Shown here: one piece after another, positions 1 through 5,655 of the stretch
Position numbering within the stretch: the first letter of the stretch is position 1
How the letters are laid out: each line of letters begins with the position of its first letter
Source: a bacterium
Lineage (GTDB): Bacteria; Actinomycetota; Acidimicrobiia; Spongiisociales; UBA11373
Reading direction: 5' to 3'
NCBI GenBank assembly: GCA_013202595.1
Contig: JABMPV010000464.1
Location: 1 to 10,588, forward strand
DNA: 10,588 nucleotides
Position numbers and translations under genes: made by a program
The notes under the pieces: model-generated
Databases searched by the model: none
Seen by the model: the letters and a program-made list of their open reading frames with translations, nothing else
Told to the model about the DNA's origin: nothing

Positions 1-1
1 G

Positions 2-181
2 GACACGGCCGAACACGATCGCCTCGTGTCGGAGTCGGTTGCTGTGCTCGCTGCGAAGGGTGTCGACTGCGTCGTGTTCGCCCAGGCGTCGATGAGCGCG
101 ACGGAGGTCCCCGATTCCGGCGTCCCGGTCCTCAAGCTGGGGCCTTCGGCCTTCGCCGAAGCGGGAAAGATGCTCGCGTAG
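2..181 (+). CDS. Asp/Glu racemase-superfamily protein, C-terminal fragment
   Basis: Open reading frame entering from the left edge and ending in TAG at 179-181; only the last 59 residues are visible. The segment has the alternating helix/strand pattern of the last part of an aspartate/glutamate/hydantoin racemase-like fold: an acidic DTAEHDRL start, a helix, then GVDCVVFAQASM (residues 20-31 of the fragment), then PVLKLGP. A VxxAQASM stretch after a hydrophobic strand is, from memory, common in a subgroup annotated as 'aspartate/glutamate racemase family', where canonical racemases have their second catalytic Cys (CTH motif). Here Gln-Ala-Ser replaces that Cys, so classical two-Cys racemase chemistry is doubtful. 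It is separated from the next gene by 536 bp and is probably a different transcript, though it may belong to the same catabolic locus. The family call is moderate because two thirds of the protein is missing. Confidence 0.6.
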   Translation, partial: DTAEHDRLVSESVAVLAAKGVDCVVFAQASMSATEVPDSGVPVLKLGPSAFAEAGKMLA

Positions 182-310
182 GCGAGGGCGTCTCGGTGGG
201 ATTTCGCTGCACACGCTCCGAATCGGGCCGTGGATCGATATCCGGTGGCGGGCGGAGATCCTGTTGTCCCTGCAGGGGCCCCGGTGACCTCCTTCGGCTC
301 GGTTCTGCAA

Positions 311-340
311 TTGACGGGACCCTGATTCGGGCCGTAGAGT
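311..340 (+). promoter_or_regulatory. Candidate sigma-70-type promoter
   Basis: TTGACG at 311-316 and TAGAGT at 335-340 are separated by 18 nt, close to a vegetative -35/-10 pair. This is one of the few AT-rich patches in the region, and a palindrome begins 5 nt downstream of the -10. It would drive the run beginning at 718. This is pattern matching by eye, so the call is tentative. Confidence 0.35.
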
Positions 341-345
341 ACAAG

Positions 346-359
346 TAATCGATTATCGA
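346..359. promoter_or_regulatory. Overlapping palindromes, candidate operator
   Basis: TAATCGATTA (346-355) is a perfect 10-bp palindrome. TCGATTATCGA (349-359) is a second perfect palindrome around a central T and shares seven bases with the first. They sit where the transcription start of the 311-340 promoter would fall, a typical position for a repressor site. The GntR/FCD regulator encoded at 2498-3190 is the obvious candidate to bind here, but this is inference. No second copy was spotted in the window. Confidence 0.35.
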
Positions 360-485
360 GGATGGTTGCGTGCACGTGTCGGGTGACGACATTGCCATGG
401 TCATGGCCAACGCCGCGACGGACCCCTTGCTCCATGTGGCGAGAAGGGTGTTCCTCAATCGATCGTCTTCCGTTTCCACGGTTCC

Positions 486-515
486 GGAGGCGTGAGCATG
501 GTCGTCACGCCCTCC
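486..515 (+). other. GC-rich hairpin in the long leader
   Basis: GGAGGCGTGA (486-495) pairs with TCACGCCCTCC (505-515) across a 9-nt loop, with one extra C as a bulge. No T-run follows, so it is not a standard intrinsic terminator. It may be a structured leader element between the candidate promoter and the first gene, or chance in GC-rich DNA. Confidence 0.35.
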
Positions 516-717
516 GTTCTCCGTTGCACCCCAGGTGATGAGCACCCGGCCGCGTTGCGTTCCTCGGGAGCGTCGCTCCGGGTCGATTCGACCCTCGTAG
601 TGAGAGGAGCACTCAGCCAGGAGTCGATGGTTCTCGAGTAGTCCAGTAGGGCGCCGGAAACGGTCTCACACAAGGTGTGATCCCGGCGCAGTCGCGTTGA
701 GGAAGGAGATTTGCCGA

Positions 718-2466
718 ATGGCAGATACCAGCAAAGTCATCGCCCAGTTCCTGGGTGACGAGAGCTTCCCCGTCGAGTGGGAGTCCGAGAAGGAAAAGGA
801 CCTCTTCTGGGTCTACGACGATCTGCACTGCCCCCGACCCGTGTCGCCGATGTACAACGACATCGCCAACTGGGTGCTCACGTGCGATCACATGTTCCGC
901 AGGTTTGGCACGCCATTTGCCTCGGACTGGATCGGAAAGGTCGTCAACGGGTACCTGTTCACCGCAGCCGTCCCGTGTGACCCCGACATGGCCGTCCCGG
1001 CCACTGAATTCGGCAATATGTACTACCCGCGCGTCCCCAAGGACGATCCGGAGTACGCAGGCAAGATCGGCGCGTACCTCGGCGCGGTGCTTCCGACCTA
1101 CGGGTTGAACTTCCCGACCTGGTGGAGGGAACGCCTCGTCCCCGAGATGGATCGCAACCTGAAGTATCTCGAGTCGAAGATCGACGTGTGGGAAGACATC
1201 CCGCTCATGGAGTGGGCCACGATCCTCGAGGACTCGATCGACATGCTCGATCGTCACTGGAAGATCCACTGGATGCTCAACTTCTCCCAGTTGTCATCGA
1301 CGCTCGCCCTGCGTGCAGCTCTCGAGGCGGCCGTTGGCGGGGAGATCACTCAGGAACTCGAGGTCATCCTCGGCCGTCTGCAGAACTCTGCAGCGGATCG
1401 CAACTGGGACGCCATCAAACTGCTCTGCGAACTCAAGGACGAGGTCAAGGGCGACGCAGTGCTGCTCGAGGCATTCGGCGCCGAGGCCGGAGCAGCGATT
1501 CACACAGCCCTCCAGGCGACCGAGCGCGGCCGGCAGTTCCTCGAAGAGGGTCTGAAGCGCTACCAGCGCGAATTCGGATGGCACGCCGTGTGGAGCCACG
1601 AGTTCATCTACCCGTCGCGTTTCGAGACACCTGAGCCGTGCCTCGACTTGGTCAAGGGATATCTCGACTCCGACTATGACCCCGAGCCGGTCATGAAGGA
1701 ACTGGCCGAGGACATCAAGCGCGCGTCGGTCGAACTGCTCGAGGGCATCCCCGAGGGCGAGGCACTCGAGGCACTGAAGGCAGCCAATGCCATCAACCTG
1801 CAGATGGCCCCGCTGACACCGGACCACCACTTCTACATCGATCAGGGCACCCACCAGCACGTGCGCGTGGTGCTGATCTGCATCGGTCGGAAGCTGGTCC
1901 AGATGGGCCTGTTGGACGAGCCGGACGACACGATCTACCTCAAGTACAACGAATTGCGTTACTTGATGGGCGATCCGGATCTCATCGATGCCAAGGCAGT
2001 CGTGGCCCAGCGCCGCGCCGAGAGGGCAGAGTTCGAGAAGATCCGTCCCCCGGACTTCATCGGCACCGTCACCGAATCTCAGCTCCAGTTCCCGTATCTG
2101 AACCTGTGGGGCTTCCCCGAGAAGCTGCACTTCGACACGGAGACCAAGGGCAGGGTCGAGGGCCTGGGCGTTTCGCCAGGGGTCGTCGAAGGCATCGCCA
2201 AGGTCGTGTCCTCGCCGGAGGAGTTCGACCAGGTGAAGCAGGGCGACATCATGGTCTGCCAGATGACCAACCCGGCATGGACACCGCTGTTCGCAATCAT
2301 CGGCGGCATCGTCTGCGACGCAGGCGGCATGGTCGCCCATCCGGCCGTCATGGCTCGTGAGTTCGGGATCCCCGGGGTCACAGGATGTGGCGTCGCCACC
2401 CGCGAGATCAAGACGGGCGATCGCCTGCGGGTCGACGGCACCAACGGCCTCGTCGAGATCCTCTAA
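718..2466 (+). CDS. PEP-utilising enzyme mobile (phospho-His) domain protein, no ATP-grasp domain
   Basis: 582 residues. The C-terminal ~100 residues (about 482-582) are a PEP-utilising-enzyme swivelling domain: GLGVSPGVVEG at its start, DAGGMVAHPAVMAREFGIPG around 534-551, then the usual GDxLRVDGTNGLVEIL end. His541 is in the position of the phosphorylated histidine of PEP synthase, PPDK and rifampin phosphotransferase. Residues 1-480 are mostly helical, with a conserved-looking aromatic segment at 28-45 (DLFWVYDDLHCPRPVSPMY), and could be a substrate-binding region like the middle domain of rifampin phosphotransferase. There is no glycine-rich ATP-grasp domain before it and no C-terminal PEP-binding barrel after it. 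This resembles the arrangement of protein 1 of phenylphosphate synthase, which takes its phosphate from a separate ATP-binding subunit; no such partner is in the window. The ATG at 718 was chosen because GGAAGGAG (701-708) lies 9 nt upstream; a longer frame from TTG 697 would contain that ribosome site. The domain call is strong, the substrate unknown. Confidence 0.85.
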   Translation: MADTSKVIAQFLGDESFPVEWESEKEKDLFWVYDDLHCPRPVSPMYNDIANWVLTCDHMFRRFGTPFASDWIGKVVNGYLFTAAVPCDPDMAVPATEFGNMYYPRVPKDDPEYAGKIGAYLGAVLPTYGLNFPTWWRERLVPEMDRNLKYLESKIDVWEDIPLMEWATILEDSIDMLDRHWKIHWMLNFSQLSSTLALRAALEAAVGGEITQELEVILGRLQNSAADRNWDAIKLLCELKDEVKGDAVLLEAFGAEAGAAIHTALQATERGRQFLEEGLKRYQREFGWHAVWSHEFIYPSRFETPEPCLDLVKGYLDSDYDPEPVMKELAEDIKRASVELLEGIPEGEALEALKAANAINLQMAPLTPDHHFYIDQGTHQHVRVVLICIGRKLVQMGLLDEPDDTIYLKYNELRYLMGDPDLIDAKAVVAQRRAERAEFEKIRPPDFIGTVTESQLQFPYLNLWGFPEKLHFDTETKGRVEGLGVSPGVVEGIAKVVSSPEEFDQVKQGDIMVCQMTNPAWTPLFAIIGGIVCDAGGMVAHPAVMAREFGIPGVTGCGVATREIKTGDRLRVDGTNGLVEIL

Positions 2467-2497
2467 GACAGGAGACCGTCCTCAAGGGACTGATTGC

Positions 2498-3190
2498 ATG
2501 ACGAATCCACAAGAGACGCGAACCACGCCGGTGACGAGAGAGGTTCTCTCCGAGCGGGTCAAGGACCGCATTCTCACGTGGATTCTCAAAGGTGAGTTGG
2601 CGCCCGGGTCTCGCATCGTCGAGACCCGGGTCGCCCGCGACCTCGGTGTCAGCCAGGCACCGGTCAGGGAGGCGTTGCGCGACCTGGCCACGCTCGGCTT
2701 CGTGGAGATGAGGCCACACAAGGGTGCCAGGGTTCGAAAGCCGACGAAACAGGAACTGACCGAAGCCATCGAGGTGCGGGCCGAACTGGAGGCGTTGGCC
2801 GGCCGGTTGGCCGCCGAGCGCCGCACCGAGCAGTGTCTCACCGATCTCGACGACCTCTACGTGGCGATGGAGGAGGCGGCCGATCGGGGTGACCCCCATG
2901 ACCAGGCCATCAACAACACCCGTTTCCATGCCCGGATCATCGAGGCGGCGGGGAATGCGACCCTGGCGCGGCTTTGGTCAATGCTCGAGCCGTTCTCGCG
3001 CACGTATTTCACCGCGTCGGTTCCGGGGATCGACTTGCACTGGCTGTCGCACCGGCACGACGAGATGCTGGAGGCGATCCGCGATCAGGATCCCGGTCGT
3101 GCAGAAGAAACGATGCGTACCCATGCCGCGGAGGCCGCAGAGTTGCTCAGCGGGATCGATCTGATCGCAGAGGAGTCGGGAGACGGCTGA
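2498..3190 (+). CDS. GntR-family transcriptional regulator, FadR/FCD subfamily
   Basis: 230 residues, a normal size. Residues ~15-80 form the GntR winged helix-turn-helix: a helix ending ILKGELAPGSRI, the recognition region ARDLGVSQAPVREALRDL (46-63), then the wing LGFVEMRPHKGARV. Residues ~85-220 are an all-helical FCD ligand-binding domain. Its likely metal/ligand-binding residues are Asn140 and His144 (NTRFHARI), His187 (SHRHDEML) and His209 (MRTHA); Asn is a frequent alternative to Asp at the first position. Such regulators usually bind an organic acid or similar metabolite and repress nearby catabolic genes. It lies 31 bp after the phospho-His gene with a possible ribosome site AAGGGA (2484-2489), so it is probably co-transcribed and autoregulated. 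Target sites could be the palindromes at 346-359 or TTGA-N5-TCAA at 3350-3362. The family call is secure; ligand and operator are unknown. Confidence 0.93.
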   Translation: MTNPQETRTTPVTREVLSERVKDRILTWILKGELAPGSRIVETRVARDLGVSQAPVREALRDLATLGFVEMRPHKGARVRKPTKQELTEAIEVRAELEALAGRLAAERRTEQCLTDLDDLYVAMEEAADRGDPHDQAINNTRFHARIIEAAGNATLARLWSMLEPFSRTYFTASVPGIDLHWLSHRHDEMLEAIRDQDPGRAEETMRTHAAEAAELLSGIDLIAEESGDG

Positions 3191-3349
3191 GGGAGACTTC
3201 GAGACGCCGTGAGAAACCGGCGGTGCCGGGGCTGAAACCCCATCGCGGCGGTGGCATAGCCGAATCGAGATTCAGTGAGGGTCGCGGGCGATCGGTCGGT
3301 CCGCCCTACCTCCGCCGACGCAGTGCGCCGCTGCGCAGAGTTTTCAGAA

Positions 3350-3362
3350 TTGACCGAATCAA
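3350..3362. promoter_or_regulatory. TTGA-N5-TCAA inverted repeat, possible operator
   Basis: TTGA CCGAA TCAA lies 25 bp before the start codon of the HPr-kinase-like gene, in the 197-bp gap after the regulator gene. The gap could hold an internal promoter for the molybdenum-enzyme genes, but no matched -10 is clear and the repeat is short. Upstream in the same gap, CTGCGCAG (3331-3338) is a further perfect 8-bp palindrome. Confidence 0.2.
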
Positions 3363-3387
3363 CCCAATGAAACAGAGGAGAAACAGC

Positions 3388-4272
3388 ATGGCCATACTCA
3401 CCGAGGAGTTGTCGGCAGGTACTGCGCGAATCAGGGTCGATGTGATCGGCGCCGAGGTTCCGGAGCACGTCTGCAACAACATGGACTTCCTCGACTACCG
3501 GCTCGCGTCGGTGCAGTTGGAGGACGAGATCACTCTCAGCGAACCCGATCTCGTGTGGAATCTGGATGCCCCGGAGAAGTCGGTGACCTGGGACGGCACC
3601 ACGATGGTGTTCGACGGCGAGTGGGCCGACGGGCCCATCAACAAGGCGATCGTCACCGTGCTCGCGCTCCGCATGGAAGCCGACGGCCTGCACCCGTTCC
3701 ATTCATCGGCAGTTCGTTACCGGGGAAAGACCGTCCTGTTCCTCGGAGGAGAGTCCAACCACGGCAAGAGCATGGCCCAGATCGAGGCATGCATCCGGGG
3801 CGCCGAACTCGTCTCCACCGAGACGACGGTCATCGATGAGACGGGCACCGTGAGGATGGGATCGAAGGCGATCTTCCTCAAGAGCCGCGCCAAGGGGACG
3901 GAGCGGGCCGACAAGGCCGCACCCAACCGCGCCGTGGAGATCTTCTTCGGCGAGATGCCCTCGTGGGAGGACTACGACGAGCCGAGCAAGATCGATGTGG
4001 TCGTCGTGCCGGCCATCGACGGCAACTTCGATCCGAGCACGGTGAAGATGGGTGACTTCGAAGCACAGTTCCAGGCTTTCCACTCGGTGCAGAACTACTT
4101 CCTCACCAACGAGTTGCTCGCCACTGAGTGGCCGATGCCTCTGACCGACACGCTCGAATTGCGCAAGGCGCGTACGGACTATGTCAACAAGTTCTGCACG
4201 GGGATTCCGTTCTACATGATCCGTGCGGCGACGCCGCAGGCTCTCATGGACGAGGCCGACAAGGTCATCTAG
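3388..4272 (+). CDS. HPr-kinase-like P-loop protein
   Basis: 294 residues. A central stretch resembles the C-terminal catalytic domain of HPr kinase/phosphorylase and its relatives: PFHSSAVRYRGKTVLFLGG (103-121) then a Walker A motif GESNHGKS (121-128; Lys127, Ser128), a helix, and RGAELVSTETTVID (137-150). In HPr kinase the strand after the P-loop helix carries an acidic pair (LVxDD); here it reads LVSTE, so the first Asp is Thr and the second Glu. The HPr-kinase signature that contacts HPr was not found. Residues 1-100 and 160-294 match nothing I recognise; the latter has a long acidic/aromatic region. It probably binds a nucleotide, but kinase activity is uncertain. ATG 3388 has AGAGGAG (3374-3380) 7 nt upstream. 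It ends 43 bp before the FAD subunit gene, so a link to the molybdenum hydroxylase (maturation, regulation or a phosphorylation step) is likely from context only. Confidence 0.7.
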   Translation: MAILTEELSAGTARIRVDVIGAEVPEHVCNNMDFLDYRLASVQLEDEITLSEPDLVWNLDAPEKSVTWDGTTMVFDGEWADGPINKAIVTVLALRMEADGLHPFHSSAVRYRGKTVLFLGGESNHGKSMAQIEACIRGAELVSTETTVIDETGTVRMGSKAIFLKSRAKGTERADKAAPNRAVEIFFGEMPSWEDYDEPSKIDVVVVPAIDGNFDPSTVKMGDFEAQFQAFHSVQNYFLTNELLATEWPMPLTDTLELRKARTDYVNKFCTGIPFYMIRAATPQALMDEADKVI

Positions 4273-4280
4273 GAGGAGCC

Positions 4281-4316
4281 GTGACCCGAACACCATTCGG
4301 AAAGGAGCGGTGCTGA
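4281..4316 (+). CDS. Possible 11-codon leader peptide before the FAD subunit gene
   Basis: GTG at 4281 is preceded by AGGAGG (4271-4276, 4 nt spacing). It opens an 11-codon frame, VTRTPFGKERC, whose TGA (4314-4316) overlaps the ATG of the next gene as TGATG. The frame differs from both neighbours. It could couple translation of the FAD subunit to upstream ribosomes. The FAD gene also has its own good ribosome site inside this frame, so the mini-gene may be coincidental. Confidence 0.25.
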   Translation: MTRTPFGKERC

Positions 4317-5179
4317 TGCAGCCATTCACCTATGCCCGCCCTCAGACGGTGGACGAGGCGATCGCTCTTCTCGTCGAGCATGGCGACGACGCCCATATGC
4401 TCGCCGGGGGGACCGACCTGCTCATCGAACTCCGCAACGGCTGGGTACATCCCAAGGTCGTCGTCGACCTGAAGCGCATCGATGAACTGGCTCCGGCCAT
4501 CGTCGAGCGAGATGGATTCCTCTCAATCAGCGCATCGACCGTGATGGCCGACATAGTGGCCGACTCCAAGGTGCAGCGATACTTCCCGGCACTGGTCGAG
4601 GCCGCAGACGTGGTCGGCTCCGTGCAGATTCGCAACAGGGCAACTCTCGCGGGAAACATCTGCAACGGCTCGCCTGCAGCAGACACGGCGCCCCCGCTTC
4701 TGGTCTACGGCGCCGATGTGGTCATCGCAGGCCCCGACGGTCGCAGACGGGTCTCGGTGAACGACTTCATCCAGGGCCCGGGCCGGGTAGACCTTGGACC
4801 GGCCGAGCTGCTGACGTCGATCGAACTGCCGATTCCGACGACACCCATGGGCTCTGCCTACGCACGAATGACGCGAAGGCGCGGCACGGACCTGGCCTCC
4901 ATCACGCTGTGTTGCGGGGTGGATTCGGCCGGTGTCACGCGCATGGCGTACGGCAGTGTCGGACCGCGTGCATTGCTCAAACTCGACGAGACCGGCGTGC
5001 TGGCGGATGCCGGCGCTTCGGCCGATGCCAAAGCACCGCTGCTCGGCGAGTTGTTCATCGACGCCAGTCCGTCGCCCACGTCGATGCGAGCCGGCCCTGA
5101 GTACCGTGTCGCCATGCTTCCGGTGCTCGGTGCACGGGCATTACAGAAGGCGATCGATCGACTGGCGGAAGCGACATGA
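4316..5179 (+). CDS. Molybdenum hydroxylase FAD-binding subunit (CoxM/XdhB type)
   Basis: 287 residues, typical for the medium subunit of xanthine-dehydrogenase/CO-dehydrogenase-family enzymes, which passes electrons from the iron-sulfur subunit through FAD to the acceptor. It starts with the usual FxYxxPxTxxEAI pattern. Both FAD-binding signatures are present: AGGTDLL (30-36) and TLAGNICNGSPAAD (110-123), the latter a close variant of the common TxGGNI. The PCMH-type FAD domain covers about 1-175 and the CO-dehydrogenase flavoprotein C-terminal domain about 180-285. There is no [4Fe-4S]-binding insert of the kind found in 4-hydroxybenzoyl-CoA reductase. ATG 4316 has AAAGGAG (4301-4307) 8 nt upstream. 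Its TGA overlaps the next ATG by 4 bp, consistent with coupled synthesis of the subunits. Confidence 0.94.
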   Translation: MQPFTYARPQTVDEAIALLVEHGDDAHMLAGGTDLLIELRNGWVHPKVVVDLKRIDELAPAIVERDGFLSISASTVMADIVADSKVQRYFPALVEAADVVGSVQIRNRATLAGNICNGSPAADTAPPLLVYGADVVIAGPDGRRRVSVNDFIQGPGRVDLGPAELLTSIELPIPTTPMGSAYARMTRRRGTDLASITLCCGVDSAGVTRMAYGSVGPRALLKLDETGVLADAGASADAKAPLLGELFIDASPSPTSMRAGPEYRVAMLPVLGARALQKAIDRLAEAT

Positions 5180-5655
5180 TCCAACCGATGCACATCTCTG
5201 TGACACTGAACGGCGCGTTGCGTGAGTTCGAAGTGGCGCCCCATCACACCCTGCTCGATGTCATCCGTGACGACCTCCATCTCACCGGCACCAAGGAGTG
5301 CTGTGTGGTTGGCGAGTGCGGCGCGTGCACCGTCATGGTGGACGGCACTCCGATGAACTCGTGTTTGATGCTCGCAGTCGAGGTCGATGGAACCGAAGTG
5401 CTCACCGTCGAGGGTCTGGCAGATCCCGATGGGCGCCTCAACGCTTTGCAGGAGGCATTCCTCACCACCGGTGCAGCCCAGTGCGGGTTCTGCATCCCCG
5501 GCCAATTGGTGTCGGCTCATGCCCTGTTGAGCGAGAACCCTGATCCGTCGGTCGCCGAGATTCGGGAGGCGATGGCGGGCAATCTGTGCCGGTGCGCCGG
5601 GTACGAACAGATAGCGGAGGCCGTGCTCTCGGCCGCCAAGGAGGGAGACCGATGA
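5176..5655 (+). CDS. Molybdenum hydroxylase [2Fe-2S] subunit (CoxS/XdhA type)
   Basis: 159 residues, the normal length of the small subunit, which relays electrons from the molybdenum site to FAD. The N-terminal plant-ferredoxin-like domain binds one [2Fe-2S] cluster through Cys43, Cys48, Cys51 and Cys63 (CVVGECGAC ... SCL). The C-terminal helical domain binds the second through Cys103, Cys106, Cys138 and Cys140 (QCGFCIPGQ ... NLCRCAGY). All eight ligands are present. Small departures from consensus are an extra Cys42 in place of the usual Gly before the first ligand, CIPG for CTPG and RCAGY for RCTGY. The start at 5176 overlaps the FAD gene stop (ATGA); ATG 5188 (MHISVTLNG) is an alternative start that would remove four residues. 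Confidence 0.96.
   Translation: MIQPMHISVTLNGALREFEVAPHHTLLDVIRDDLHLTGTKECCVVGECGACTVMVDGTPMNSCLMLAVEVDGTEVLTVEGLADPDGRLNALQEAFLTTGAAQCGFCIPGQLVSAHALLSENPDPSVAEIREAMAGNLCRCAGYEQIAEAVLSAAKEGDR

Larger units (their letters stand above)
182..717. other. Long non-coding region upstream of the main gene run
   Basis: 536 bp without a convincing gene. Short open frames exist on both strands (for example 362-538 and 370-495 on +) but lack good ribosome sites or recognisable protein character. The region holds a candidate promoter (311-340), overlapping AT-rich palindromes (346-359) and a GC-rich hairpin (486-515), listed separately. If the promoter is correct, the first gene of the run has a leader of about 370 nt. 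No tRNA, known riboswitch consensus or CRISPR repeat was recognised. Confidence 0.6.

Noticed and set aside
144..161. 7-bp stem with CTTC loop near the end of the racemase-like gene
   Set aside because: It lies inside coding sequence and has no T-run after it; a terminator is not supported.
370..495. Small + frame of 41 codons in the leader (GTG start)
   Set aside because: It has a fairly protein-like middle (ANAATDPLLHVARRVFL) but no convincing ribosome site, and its end lies in the hairpin; not enough to call a gene.
1294..2340. Long open frame on the - strand (348 codons) opposite the phospho-His gene
   Set aside because: It is an antisense shadow caused by G/C-ending codons of the real gene; no ribosome site or recognisable domain, while the + frame has clear family motifs.
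2357..2497. N-terminal extension of the GntR gene into the preceding gene
   Set aside because: The frame is open upstream, but the extension is Arg/Ser-rich, overlaps the conserved swivelling domain of the other gene, and the GntR domain starts normally after ATG 2498.
2974..3387. N-terminal extension of the HPr-kinase-like gene
   Set aside because: The extra residues are Arg-rich and overlap the regulator gene; ATG 3388 has a good ribosome site 7 nt upstream.
3388..4272. Annotation as a true HPr kinase/phosphorylase
   Set aside because: Only the P-loop region resembles the family; the acidic pair and HPr-contact signature are missing and no HPr gene is in the window.
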